DNA of 64,000 bases from an uncultured Agathobaculum sp. (GTDB taxonomy: Bacteria > Bacillota > Clostridia > Oscillospirales > Butyricicoccaceae). Numbering within the stretch: position 1 is the stretch's first letter; each line of letters opens with the position of its first letter. Positions 16,968-25,475 of the stretch are shown here, in pieces. Made by a program: the position numbers and the translations under genes. The notes beneath the pieces were generated by a model, which was given only the letters and a program-made list of their open reading frames with translations, made no database searches and was not told the DNA's origin. The stretch is from contig NZ_CALWUM010000001.1 in assembly GCF_944384765.1 (NCBI RefSeq), forward strand, positions 186,001 to 250,000, in the 5' to 3' direction.

Positions 16968-18482
16968 TCAGTTCTCCTCCAGCCATTTTGTGAGCATAAC
17001 GCGGTCAATCTTGTCATTTGCGTTATGCGGCAATGATTGCATACAAATCACACGTCCGGGCATCATGTAGGCCGGCAGCGTACCGCGCATTTCCCGCCTT
17101 GCGGCGCGCAGCGGGATATCCCGCGCCGTTTCCAGGAACAGCACGATCTCCTGCCGCGCCCGGTCGAAGATAACGCACACATTGTCCACCCCGGGCAGCA
17201 GGCGGGCTGCATTTTCCACCTCTCCCAGCTCGATGCGGTTGCCGCGCAGCTTGATCTGGCCATCCCGCCGTCCGGCGAACATGATCTCGCCGCGCTCGTT
17301 GTACCAGCCGAGGTCGCCCGTGCGGTAGTAACGCTCCTGCCATGCTGTGTTGCGCGGGTCGGTGGTAAAGGCGCGTTCGGTCAGATCGGGACGGCCCCAA
17401 TAGCCGATGTTGACACCCGAACCGGCCACGCAGATCTCGCCCGTCTCGCCGTCCTGAACCGGCATGCCGTCCTCGCCAAGCAGCATCACCTTCATATTGG
17501 GCAACGGCTTGCCGATGGGCAGCGGGTCCCCGTCGGCAAACGTGCGGTCGACCACATAGGCCGTGCACACATCGGTCTCGGTCGGCCCGTACAGATTGGC
17601 AAAAATGCGGCCCGGCAGCGCACGCCGCCAGATGTTCAGCTGCAGGTTGGGCATCACCTCGCCCGCAAATGCAATGCTCTTGAGCGCGGGCAGCTCGATG
17701 CCGTCGAGCGAGCCGGAGTTTGCAATATTGATCATAACCGTCGGCACCCAGTAGATCGAGGTGACCGCATTTTCCTGCAAAAATTCCGGCAGCTTGTTCG
17801 GAAACCGGAACAGCACCTCGGGCGTCAGAATCAGCTTGCCACCGCAGCGTATCGCGCCGTAGACATCCATCACGGAAACGTCAAAATAAAGCGGCGCCTG
17901 ATTGGCGATAACGGTTTCGCAGTCCCAGCCGAACGTCTTTTCCGCCCAGCGCGCAAACAGCAGCACGCCGCGGTGCGGGATTGTGACGCCCTTCGGCTCG
18001 CCGGTCGAGCCCGAGGTGTACATCACATAGACCGGGTCGGCGTCCGTAACGCGGGCCACAGCATCGTCCACCGCTGCGGCGTCCTCCGCGCACTGCGTCA
18101 GCTCGTCGATATACAGCACCGGCACGCCGGCTGTATCCAGCTCCGCCAGCCCTTCCGCCAGATGGCGGTCGGTCAGGATCGCCGAGGGCTGCAAATTGGC
18201 CAGGATCTTTTTCAGCCGCTGCACCGGGGCGGCGGCATCGGTCGGCACATAGGGCCGTCCCGCGTACATCGCCGCATGAAAGCCGATAATCATATCGGCA
18301 CTCTTGGGCAGGTATACCATCACCGGGGCATGGCTGCTGCCGGTCCGCATCAAGCCGCTTGCTGCGCGCCGCGCGTTTTCCCGCAGCGCGCGGTAGGTCA
18401 GGCTCCTGTGCTCATCTGTTACCGCAATGCGCTCAGGCCAGCGCGCGGCCGCCCGCTCCAGCAGGCAGATCACTGAATTCAT
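16968..18482 (-). CDS. dltA: D-alanine--D-alanyl carrier protein ligase DltA
   Basis: 504 residues, the family length. It is an adenylating enzyme that activates D-alanine with ATP and loads DltC. Core motifs: YTSGSTGEPKG (155-165), NLYGPTETDVC, YRTGDLG and the C-terminal catalytic Lys near 491 in NDKIDR. ATG follows the upstream lipoprotein stop by four bases, with GGAGAG in that overlap, so the lipoprotein and dltA are coupled. Gene order dltA-dltC-dltB differs from the dltA-B-C-D of Bacilli. Confidence 0.95.
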   Translation of the reverse strand: MNSVICLLERAAARWPERIAVTDEHRSLTYRALRENARRAASGLMRTGSSHAPVMVYLPKSADMIIGFHAAMYAGRPYVPTDAAAPVQRLKKILANLQPSAILTDRHLAEGLAELDTAGVPVLYIDELTQCAEDAAAVDDAVARVTDADPVYVMYTSGSTGEPKGVTIPHRGVLLFARWAEKTFGWDCETVIANQAPLYFDVSVMDVYGAIRCGGKLILTPEVLFRFPNKLPEFLQENAVTSIYWVPTVMINIANSGSLDGIELPALKSIAFAGEVMPNLQLNIWRRALPGRIFANLYGPTETDVCTAYVVDRTFADGDPLPIGKPLPNMKVMLLGEDGMPVQDGETGEICVAGSGVNIGYWGRPDLTERAFTTDPRNTAWQERYYRTGDLGWYNERGEIMFAGRRDGQIKLRGNRIELGEVENAARLLPGVDNVCVIFDRARQEIVLFLETARDIPLRAARREMRGTLPAYMMPGRVICMQSLPHNANDKIDRVMLTKWLEEN

Positions 18483-18486
18483 GTTA

Positions 18487-21400
18487 TCACTCTCCGTAAC
18501 TGATTACGAGCGCATCTGCCGCGCCGTATTTGGTAAACCGCGTGCCGCCGTCCGCGCTCTCCTGCGCACTCCAGCCCTCGGACGCGGTGGTGGACGGAAC
18601 GCTGGTCTCCACTTCCATGTAGCCGCCTTCTGCGAAGGCAACCGACACGCCGTTTTCATCGGCGGTAACGTCAGCCGGCAGGTTTACCAGCGTCAGGTGC
18701 GCCGCTTCGTCCCCAGCCTCGTCCGTTGCCTCATAGACGCGCACCGGACGGTTCAGGCCGATGCAGAGGTCGTCTCCGTCCCAGTACCAGATATCCGCGT
18801 CGGTGCGGATATCACGGCCGCGCATCGCCTCGCCAAAGGACAGGCGGACGCCGCAGGCGTTTTGATACGCTTCGCTGTAGAGCGGGAAATCGGTCGCGCC
18901 GCCTGTGCCGGTCAGGGTAATATCAAATCCGGACGAGCCGTTTTGCTCGATCGAAAGGTCGAGGTTGATCGCCGCGGCAACCGCACTGGCCAGCTGGTTT
19001 TCCATCACAAAGCTGTATCCGTACTTTTCGCGGAATGCCTGCACCTGCTGGATCTTCTGTTCGGCGGTCGCACTGTCCTCCGCGGTAAAGTCGCAGTGAT
19101 AGTAAACGCACATCGGCATACCATACCGCGCGGACATTTCCGGATAGCTGTCATCCGCATATAGCAGGGAGGCACAGTTTTGCAGCAGAATGGTCCATTC
19201 CCCATCCTGCGTGAGGAAAAACGGCAGACTGATGATGCTGTGCGCATTGTTCTGCGGATACGGATAGGGGTCGTTCGGCGCGGCGTAGCCCGTGTTCCAC
19301 AGCAGCCCTGCCTCCCACTGCGCAAGGAACGACTGGGTCGGACTCAGGCTGCTGGTATACCAGGTGTGCTGGTTCGTACCGATGCGGTCCGTGTCGACGC
19401 CATAGGACCGCAGCGATTCCAGATGCTTGTCCAGTTCATACGCTTCGCGTTCTGCAGAGGAATACGCCGATGTGTAAAAGTGTACACCGGTATAAATATG
19501 GTTTTCCTTAAAATAGGAAAGCTGCTCGGCCAATTCCTCCCGATAGGGGAAATACGGGCTGTCGATCGGATAGGCCAGGCCGTATTCCAGGCTGCCGCAC
19601 ACCAGATCGTCGATCCCGTCGCCATTGATATCCGCCATCACAGGCACACAGTTATTGCCGAATTTGGCATTGTAATTGCCCTTATAATTCTGTTCGTCCA
19701 GCTCGATGAAACCATCGGATGCAAAGCCGCCCGCGCCGTCGCCGCGCAGGATGGCAATATAGCCGTCAAAGGTGCCGAGCAGCAGGTCGGCCGTGCCGTC
19801 GCCGCCCACATCGTAAATGCGCGGGGACATCCAGCTGCCGGAAACGCCGGAAACCGCAATCGGGGCAAAGTCCGAAGCGGGCAGACCGTCCGCCGTGCCG
19901 TAAAGCACCAGCAGCTGGCCGGCATTGGAGCCGCAGACCAGGTCAGCGTATCCGTCGCCGTTCAGGTCGCCCCAGTCCGGCAGTACCTGCGCGCCAAGGC
20001 CGGTATCCGCCACTGCGCCCTCGGCCGCGTAGGCAAGTCCGCCCAGCCCGCGGAAATAGTATACTTTACCATCTGCTGCGCCGCAGAGGATGTCGAGTAT
20101 GCCGTCGCCGTTCAGATCGCCGGTAACGGGCGCGGAATAACCGGAAACCGAAAGCGGCGTGCCGTTTGCGTCCGTCAGCGCTGCGGCCGGCTCGGTCAGC
20201 AGGCGCTCCTCGTAGCCCTTGCCGCGGTAGAAATACAGCGCGCCGTCCGACGAGCCGCAAAGCAGGTCGAGCGTGCCGTCGCCATCCAGGTCGCACACAT
20301 CCGGATAGGCGCGCAGGTCATATTCGGGATAATCCTTGAAATAGCTGCCGCCGTCTTCGATCACAGCCTGGGAAATCCACGTCTCCCCCGCTGCAACGTG
20401 CGCGCCGGAGGAGTAGGCGTTTTCATACAGATCCATGGAGAACGACAGTTCATCCGCGCTTTCACCCAGCAGCGTGGTGACCGTTTCGTTGCGGGAAAAC
20501 CAGGTATAGGTGTTGCGTACCACCGTATAAGATGGGATCTGCGAATACTTTTTACACAGTTCGGCAAAAGCAACGCCCGATCCGTCCGCAAAGCCGCCCA
20601 TCTCCTCAAAATGCAGCTCCCAGCTCATGGTGGGATTGCCAAACGCGCCGTAGACCCGCCATGCGGAAAAACCGACCGTGCGTTCCAGACAGAACGCAGC
20701 AAACGAGCTTTCCAGCAGGCGCGCCGCGCTCATCGCCGTATCGGAAAGGTAAAGCTGCGTCTCGTCGCGCTGGGCGAGCATCGTGCCGCTGATGCAGTAA
20801 GGGTTGGGCAGCAGGCCGGAGGCCAGGAAAACATATCCCGCGCCGTACTGGTTGACCGTGGACAGCGCCAGTTCGCCGCTGGTGCACAGCGCAACAGCCG
20901 TCGAGGGCTTCATGCCGACGCCGCAGTCCAGCCCCTCAAGCGATTCAAAATCGTCATATTCGCTGTACAGCTTATAGAAATCCTGGGTAACGGTCTGCAT
21001 TTTTTGCAGGTCGCCGTCCACCTCGGGATAGGCCATATCATGCGGATAGCTTTCAACGGGATAGAACTTCTTTGCGCCGAGGAAGTCCCGGTCAAAGAAA
21101 TCGTAAAAGCCGTTGGTCAGGAACACGCCGCCGCCGGCTTCTGCAAACGCACAGATCGCATCCCGCAGTGCATCCGCATTCGCGGCGTCCATGATACTTT
21201 CATCCGGGTAAAGAATGTCAAATCCATCAAGAGAAAAGCCCTGGGAAACGTCCACCACTTCCGCTGTCATGCCGAGCAACAACGGCTGGCACAGGCGTGA
21301 ATAAAGATCCTCCCATGAATCGTCATTTTTGCTGCTGTCATACAGCACGGCAACGTGCAGCGCACACTGCGCCGCATCGAAAGCGTCCGACGAAAGCTCC

Positions 21401-21498
21401 ACCGCAGACAACTGATTTTGCTTTATACCGCTGGAACAGCCTGTGAACAGGCCCAGCAGGATGGTGCAACAGACAGCGAGTGAAAGGAACTTTTTCAA
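18487..21498 (-). CDS. Large FG-GAP/VCBS-repeat lipoprotein heading the dlt operon
   Basis: 1003 residues from a TTG at 21496-21498, chosen because it gives a clean lipoprotein signal: KK, hydrophobic core, then LFTGC with acylated Cys21. Residues about 30-390 form an unrecognised domain with a possible class I amidotransferase-like start (GGGVFLTNG). Residues about 400-630 hold five calcium-loop FG-GAP repeats (DLDGDGTLD, DLNGDGILD, DLNGDGYAD, DVGGDGTAD, DINGDGIDD near 402, 460, 510, 561, 622), suggesting a beta-propeller. The last 370 residues recall carbohydrate-active or deacetylase-like folds (GVHFYTSAYS, CVYYHCDF) but no active site can be assigned. Being four bases from dltA, it probably works at the outer membrane face on teichoic acid or wall polymer. 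DUF2194-type proteins are a possible relative, unverified. Confidence 0.85.
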   Translation of the reverse strand: MKKFLSLAVCCTILLGLFTGCSSGIKQNQLSAVELSSDAFDAAQCALHVAVLYDSSKNDDSWEDLYSRLCQPLLLGMTAEVVDVSQGFSLDGFDILYPDESIMDAANADALRDAICAFAEAGGGVFLTNGFYDFFDRDFLGAKKFYPVESYPHDMAYPEVDGDLQKMQTVTQDFYKLYSEYDDFESLEGLDCGVGMKPSTAVALCTSGELALSTVNQYGAGYVFLASGLLPNPYCISGTMLAQRDETQLYLSDTAMSAARLLESSFAAFCLERTVGFSAWRVYGAFGNPTMSWELHFEEMGGFADGSGVAFAELCKKYSQIPSYTVVRNTYTWFSRNETVTTLLGESADELSFSMDLYENAYSSGAHVAAGETWISQAVIEDGGSYFKDYPEYDLRAYPDVCDLDGDGTLDLLCGSSDGALYFYRGKGYEERLLTEPAAALTDANGTPLSVSGYSAPVTGDLNGDGILDILCGAADGKVYYFRGLGGLAYAAEGAVADTGLGAQVLPDWGDLNGDGYADLVCGSNAGQLLVLYGTADGLPASDFAPIAVSGVSGSWMSPRIYDVGGDGTADLLLGTFDGYIAILRGDGAGGFASDGFIELDEQNYKGNYNAKFGNNCVPVMADINGDGIDDLVCGSLEYGLAYPIDSPYFPYREELAEQLSYFKENHIYTGVHFYTSAYSSAEREAYELDKHLESLRSYGVDTDRIGTNQHTWYTSSLSPTQSFLAQWEAGLLWNTGYAAPNDPYPYPQNNAHSIISLPFFLTQDGEWTILLQNCASLLYADDSYPEMSARYGMPMCVYYHCDFTAEDSATAEQKIQQVQAFREKYGYSFVMENQLASAVAAAINLDLSIEQNGSSGFDITLTGTGGATDFPLYSEAYQNACGVRLSFGEAMRGRDIRTDADIWYWDGDDLCIGLNRPVRVYEATDEAGDEAAHLTLVNLPADVTADENGVSVAFAEGGYMEVETSVPSTTASEGWSAQESADGGTRFTKYGAADALVISYGE

Positions 21499-21550
21499 CG
21501 ATGATCGCACCCCTTCCAAAACGCGTTTTTTGTGGGATTTTAACTTTTGT

Positions 21551-21579
21551 ATTGTATCATATCCCCCTTTTTTTTGCAA
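21551..21579 (-). promoter_or_regulatory. Promoter of the lipoprotein-dlt operon
   Basis: Minus-strand TTGCAA, exactly 17 bp, TACAAT, 53 bp before the lipoprotein start. No other good promoter is seen before dltA, so the whole run probably depends on it. Confidence 0.7.
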
Positions 21580-21889
21580 TAGGCAGGACCGAGCGGGCAG
21601 CCGAAGGGTTTTTTCAGCCGGAAAACAACCTGCCATCCGGCCGGCCGCGCAAGTTTGCTGCCGTAATTTGCGGCGCGCCCCATACACGCGCGAATCCGGC
21701 CGTCAGAACCGGTATGATGTCCTTGGAGCAGATGCGATTTTCATGTTTGCCCTTCTTTTTCGATATGGTCCGGCGGACGGATAACCGCCGGACAGGCCAA
21801 AAGCGGCGCACCCCCCGGCAATTTCGCCGGAGAATACGCCGCCAGACCAAAATAACCATAGCAGAAGCACAGCGCAATGCGCGCATATC
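21580..21889. other. Intergenic, no gene seen; one GC hairpin
   Basis: About 310 bp between the dlt promoter and the helicase stop. A 9-bp stem (GTCCGGCGG...CCGCCGGAC, about 21768-21793) lies here without a U tract on either strand and could still mark the end of the helicase transcript. Short open frames have no ribosome binding site and no recognisable similarity. Confidence 0.5.
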
Positions 21890-23788
21890 CTATTTGTCCG
21901 CCGTATTTCTGAGCATCTGCTGCAAGCCGAACACGCGGCTGCAAAACTGTGAGGTCAATTCGGCTGCGCCGTCCTGCGGCGTGAAGCGGACGAGCAAAAG
22001 CTCGTCTTTCGCGCGCGTCATGCCAACGTAAAACAGCCGCCGGTCCTCCTCCAGCGCCTCCCAGTCCTCCCGGTTCATGGCCTCCCTGCCGCCAGGCACC
22101 TTCTGCGGAAAAACCCCGTCGATCACATCGATCAGGATGACGCGGTCATATTCCAGACCCTTGCTGGAGTGGATGGTGGAGAGGATGAGCGGGCTGTCCG
22201 CATCCATTGTCCCCTGCCGGATCAGGTCGTTCAGTTCCCCCATGCGATCGAGCAGGTGTGCGGGCGTTTGCTGGAACCGCCCCAGCAGCTTCAGCGTTTC
22301 GATCTTATCCATGCCCGCTTTCCGCTCTTTGCAGTATGCGCCGTACCATTCCTCCACCGCATAGGCGATGGCTGTATCCGCACGCATCCGGCTCATATAG
22401 CGGAAATCATACAGCCGGTTCTGACAGACCGACCGGACGTATTTCGATAAATCGTTGTCCGCTGCGAGGATTTTCAGCGGCGGCTCGCCTGCCACGCGGC
22501 TTTCTGCCGCGGCAAACTGCATCTTTTCTTTGGAGATCCCCGCGCCCAGCTTATAGTAGATGCGTTCAAATACGTCGCAGTCCAGCGGGTTGACGGCAAA
22601 CGCCATAAAATCCATGATATCCTGCACAACCGGACTGGTGAAAAACAGGCTGTCCATGCCGCGGCAGCGGAACGGGATTCCCTCCCGGTCAAGCTGGTCG
22701 ATCAGCGGGATTGCGCTGTGGTTGTTCCGGTAGAGGATTGCGGTCTGGCTGCGGCAGGTCCTGGCAAGGGAAACCAGCTGGTCATACTGATCCTGCCGGT
22801 CCTGCGCCTGCATCGCGCCGACCGGCAGGCCGCTGCGCCGCGTCGGACGGATGGTCTTTTTGTGCCGCTTTTTGTTCGCACGGATAAACAGGTCTGCCAC
22901 TGCCGTGATCTGTGGTGTTGAACGGTAGTTCTGCTCGAGCAGCAGCACCTTTGCATCGGGGTAAATCCGGTCAAACTCCATCAGCGCGGCCGGATAGGCG
23001 GCGCGGAACCCATAGATCGACTGGTCTTCGTCGCCGACCAGGAACAGGTTTCTGGTTTTCCCGGCCAGCATGCGGATAATATAATGCTGGATTTTGGACG
23101 TGTCCTGCGCCTCATCCACGCAAATGTACGGAAATCGCGTCTGGAACGCATCCAATATGTCCGGATACTGCCGCAGCAGGCGCCAGGCATAGCGGAGCTG
23201 GTCGTCGTAATCCATCCACTTGTTGTCGACGAGCAACCGGTTATACGCCGCATAGATCGGTTCAAACGCGATCTTGCCGTCCAGCTTAATCTGTTCACGT
23301 TCCGCTTTGGGCGTCATGTTGTTTTTCGCATAACAGATCTGGAGCAGCACGGCCTGCACGATGTTTTCGGACGCAAACTGGCGGGTCTGCTGCCGGTAGA
23401 TATCGGATACAATCTCCGCCTGTGCGTCGGGCGAAACCAAGGCAAAGGCTGTGCGGTCGTAACGCGTTTCATATTCACGGATGATCTTGGCGCACACGCC
23501 ATTGATGGTGCGGAATTCCAGCTGATCGGACAGGCTGTTTCCGAAAATGGAAACAAAGCGCTGCCTCATATCCTGCGCGGCCGCAACCGTATAGGTCATG
23601 GTCAGGATGCGCTGCGGGTCGATCCCGCGGCTGTATATCATATTCCCGATGCGGGAAACCAGGGTTGTGGTTTTGCCGCTGCCGGGAACTGCCAGCAGCA
23701 GGACCGGCCCGTCAATGGTGCATACGGCCCGCTCCTGCTGCCCGTTCAGCCTGAGTCTGTATTTGCTTTTCAGTTCCTCAAACGTCAA
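21890..23788 (-). CDS. UvrD/PcrA-like superfamily I DNA helicase
   Basis: 632 residues. Motif I AVPGSGKTT (33-41), motif II VDEAQD near 224, GDEDQSIYGFRAA (motif III), QNYRSTP (IV), STIHSSKGLEYD (V) and VGMTRAKDEL (VI) are all present, so an active ATP-dependent 3'-5' helicase is expected. It is shorter than PcrA/UvrD (about 720-750) and lacks the usual C-terminal tail, like many stand-alone Clostridial homologues. Start TTG at 23786-23788 with GGGGAGG ten bases upstream. It stands alone; no nuclease or toxin partner is adjacent, so a defence role is not supported. Confidence 0.92.
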   Translation of the reverse strand: MTFEELKSKYRLRLNGQQERAVCTIDGPVLLLAVPGSGKTTTLVSRIGNMIYSRGIDPQRILTMTYTVAAAQDMRQRFVSIFGNSLSDQLEFRTINGVCAKIIREYETRYDRTAFALVSPDAQAEIVSDIYRQQTRQFASENIVQAVLLQICYAKNNMTPKAEREQIKLDGKIAFEPIYAAYNRLLVDNKWMDYDDQLRYAWRLLRQYPDILDAFQTRFPYICVDEAQDTSKIQHYIIRMLAGKTRNLFLVGDEDQSIYGFRAAYPAALMEFDRIYPDAKVLLLEQNYRSTPQITAVADLFIRANKKRHKKTIRPTRRSGLPVGAMQAQDRQDQYDQLVSLARTCRSQTAILYRNNHSAIPLIDQLDREGIPFRCRGMDSLFFTSPVVQDIMDFMAFAVNPLDCDVFERIYYKLGAGISKEKMQFAAAESRVAGEPPLKILAADNDLSKYVRSVCQNRLYDFRYMSRMRADTAIAYAVEEWYGAYCKERKAGMDKIETLKLLGRFQQTPAHLLDRMGELNDLIRQGTMDADSPLILSTIHSSKGLEYDRVILIDVIDGVFPQKVPGGREAMNREDWEALEEDRRLFYVGMTRAKDELLLVRFTPQDGAAELTSQFCSRVFGLQQMLRNTADK

Positions 23789-23906
23789 GTCGGTTTATCC
23801 TCCCCGGGATGCCGTTTCGGTCGGGAAACGCGCGCATCCGATGGTATCGCAGTCAAAGCGGAATTGATTATACCACATCCTTCGCCTGAGCGCAAAAATC
23901 CGGCGA

Positions 23907-23957
23907 AAAGCAGACAGCAGTCCCGACCGGCCGCTGGGCCGGCAGGGCTGCTGCTTT
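23907..23957 (-). terminator. Long imperfect hairpin upstream of the helicase gene
   Basis: CAGCAG-CCC-CCGGCC pairs with GGCCGG-GGG-CTGCTG, flanked by AAAGC/GCTTT. On the minus strand it ends in TTTTCGCCGG. It would stop transcription from the decayed SDR gene. Confidence 0.5.
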
Positions 23958-24039
23958 GTTATCGGTTTATATTCCTAACCGCATGAGTATCGCCGCCTGA
24001 GCGCGGATGGCGCTGTTCTGCGGAGGTGAGTGTGCTGTC

Positions 24040-24264
24040 GCCAGTACTGTTATATTTGTTCCATGCGCCACGGTGAAGAACCGCGCCAGGGAGACAGGGT
24101 CGCATAGATCCCCGGCAACGATTTCCGCCTCCCCCGGAAGTACCGGACCGAGGCGTCTCCCAGCCAGGCCAGAGTCCTAACCCGGCCCCATCCGATTAGT
24201 TCCTTGCAGACATGACTGCCCAAAAGCCGGCGTCGCCGGTCAGCAGATCCATTGTCTTTTTCAT
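24040..24264 (-). pseudogene. Decayed extended SDR (NAD-dependent epimerase) gene, N-terminal remnant
   Basis: ATG at 24262-24264 with AAAGGAG upstream starts MKKTMDLLTGDAGF. After a one-base loss in a T run the next frame continues LGSHVCKELI, giving the TGxxGFLGSHV nucleotide-binding start of extended SDRs. It runs to GDASVRYF; then near 24130 a second shift, in a G run, moves to EAEIVAGDLCDPVSLARFF. Similarity fades after GTNITV near 24045. So about 75 codons survive in three frames, with the C-terminal three-quarters missing. This must be a pseudogene, since the breaks cannot be bypassed by one alternative start. Confidence 0.75.
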
Positions 24265-24664
24265 TGTAAAGTCTCCTTTGGATTATTAGATTATGATGCT
24301 TCAACCAGCTCTCATCATCTGGTTGACGTGGTTATCGTACCATTGGTATATTGCGCGGATATTGTAGTTCTGTTTTCGTAATATTAATTTCAGTGAAGGG
24401 GATGAAATCACGCGTTATCATAAATTCTTGAAAAGATTTTGAACAATGAACCTACTGCCTTTGCAATTTCCGCCCTTATTGCCGTAACGAACCTACCAAC
24501 ATATCAAAAATCTGCTATAAGGAGGCGTATTGCAACAAGGGCGGTGCATGGGCGCTGTCTGTAGGAGGGATACCCATAGAGAACCTGTAATTACCACAGT
24601 AAACAAAAGCAGAATTGTCTTGGTCATTTTCCCCGCACTTCGTTTTGGATCGAGGTTTCTCCTG
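24265..24664. other. Intergenic, no credible gene; two palindromes
   Basis: AT-richer than the flanks. CAACCAG (24302-24308) and CTGGTTG (24319-24325) form an inverted repeat just upstream of the SDR remnant, and TACCATTGGTA (24338-24348) is an 11-bp palindrome. Both could be old operators. Short open frames on both strands (e.g. 24493-24690 minus) have nothing to support them. Confidence 0.4.
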
Positions 24665-24805
24665 ATGATGACTGAACAGTTTTCGGACAATGTGCCGGAT
24701 CATGTGCTGGACGAACCGGCGCGTGCATCATATCCTGCGCTGCCCGCTTTTTACGAGGATGATGCAAACCGGCAGGCTTTTGCCGCATGGCAGGCGCAGC
24801 GCTAG
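24665..24805 (+). CDS. Short hypothetical ORF, possibly a remnant
   Basis: 46 residues starting MMTEQFSD and ending FYEDDANRQAFAAWQAQR, acidic and free of membrane segments. GAGG lies nine bases before the first ATG and a strong terminator starts 18 bp after the stop, which suggests it was a real gene or the tail of one. I do not recognise it. It lies in a stretch with other decayed sequences (SDR remnant, tRNA duplication), so it may be debris of an integrated element. Confidence 0.3.
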   Translation: MMTEQFSDNVPDHVLDEPARASYPALPAFYEDDANRQAFAAWQAQR

Positions 24806-24822
24806 TCTAAAGCCACATAAAG

Positions 24823-24864
24823 AAAGAGGGAAGGTATTCGCAGCTGAATATCTTCCCTCTTTTA
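24823..24864 (+). terminator. Terminator after the short ORF
   Basis: AAAGAGGGAAG-TATTC pairs with GAATA-CTTCCCTCTTT (17-base arms, one mismatch) and is followed by TTACTTT. Confidence 0.75.
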
Positions 24865-24897
24865 CTTTCGCCGCTGTGTGTTTCTTAGAAAAAAAGC

Positions 24898-24941
24898 AAA
24901 AATCCGAACCCGTCCCCGATAGGAACGACGTTCGGATTTTT
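24898..24941. terminator. Bidirectional terminator-like hairpin beside the tRNA duplicate
   Basis: AAAAATCCGAAC and GTTCGGATTTTT form a 12-bp stem with a 20-base loop and A/T tails on both sides. Confidence 0.6.
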
Positions 24942-24947
24942 CAGCTT

Positions 24948-24992
24948 TGGTACGCCAGAAGGGATTCGAACCCCCGACCTTTTGGTTCGTAG
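24948..24992 (-). repeat. 45-bp duplicate of the tRNA-Arg 3' part (att site)
   Basis: Identical over 45 bp to 25208-25252, the 3' part of tRNA-Arg from the anticodon loop to CCA. It is in the same orientation and the match stops sharply on both sides. This is the direct repeat left at the far end of an element that used a tyrosine integrase to enter the tRNA gene. Confidence 0.85.
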
Positions 24993-25207
24993 TCCGTTTT
25001 TCTTGTTTTTAATTGTGCTTATTTGCATCTTTTAACCGCAACATATAGCATTTTATCCCGCATATAGCAAACTTTTACCGCCACTTAAAAACTACTGTTT
25101 TCGAGTGGATAAACACCAAATAAACACCAAAGGCAAATTTGCATTTTTCATAATCACTTAAAAAGTAACGAAAAAGCCGTCATTCTTTTCAGAACAACGG
25201 CTTTTCC
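24993..25207. mobile_element. 215-bp remnant of an element integrated in tRNA-Arg
   Basis: AT-rich sequence between the att duplicate and the tRNA 3' end, in a GC-rich genome. It contains a tandem ATAAACACCAA x2 (about 25109-25130) and the spaced repeats CATATAGCA/GCATATAGCA, which look like integrase arm-binding sites. No gene remains. The rest of the element must have been deleted. Confidence 0.6.
25170..25205 (-). terminator. Terminator after tRNA-Arg
   Basis: Minus-strand AAAAGCCGT...ACGGCTTTTT beginning three bases past the tRNA CCA end. Confidence 0.8.
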
Positions 25208-25284
25208 TGGTACGCCAGAAGGGATTCGAACCCCCGACCTTTTGGTTCGTAGCCAAACACTCTATCCAGCTGAGCTACTGGCGC
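25208..25284 (-). tRNA. tRNA-Arg (anticodon ACG)
   Basis: 77 nt with encoded CCA. Acceptor GCGCCAG pairs with CTGGCGT, D arm GCTCAGCTGGATAGAGC-like, anticodon stem TTTGG/CCAAA with loop CTACGAA giving ACG (read as ICG), T arm GGGGGTTCGAATCCC. Its 3' 45 bp is repeated at 24948-24992. Confidence 0.97.
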
Positions 25285-25308
25285 ATACGCAGTATCGACT
25301 GCCTAAAT

Positions 25309-25337
25309 AGAATACCACAATTACCATGGTGTGTCAA
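25309..25337 (-). promoter_or_regulatory. Promoter of tRNA-Arg
   Basis: Minus-strand TTGACA, 17 bp, TATTCT, 24 bp before the mature tRNA 5' end. Confidence 0.75.
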
Positions 25338-25423
25338 TCATTTTTTTAATTTTTTTGTGAAAAATACGAGGCGTATTTTTTACATATTTAATTACACCCA
25401 TTCCCATGCTTTCCAGCCGCGCA

Positions 25424-25452
25424 AAAAAGTCCCGGTGCGGCGCACCGGAACC
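25424..25452 (-). terminator. Terminator after the corrinoid protein gene
   Basis: Minus-strand CCGGTGCG/CGCACCGG stem followed by GACTTTTTTGCG, 24 bp past the stop. Confidence 0.85.
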
Positions 25453-25475
25453 TTTTTATTGCGTTTATCGCCGGA

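Noticed and set aside
19180..21300. 706-codon plus-strand open frame opposite the FG-GAP lipoprotein
   Set aside because: It is an antisense shadow caused by high GC; the minus-strand frame has a lipoprotein signal and FG-GAP repeats, the plus-strand frame has no recognisable motif.
21890..23788. Helicase as part of a defence system
   Set aside because: No nuclease, OLD, TOPRIM or toxin gene is adjacent; its neighbours are the dlt operon and decayed genes.
24493..24690. Minus-strand frame coding a short hydrophobic peptide
   Set aside because: No ribosome binding site, overlaps the better-supported plus-strand ORF, and shows no recognisable similarity.
24948..24992. Second tRNA-Arg gene
   Set aside because: Only the 3' 45 bp are present; the acceptor 5' strand, D arm and half of the anticodon arm are missing.
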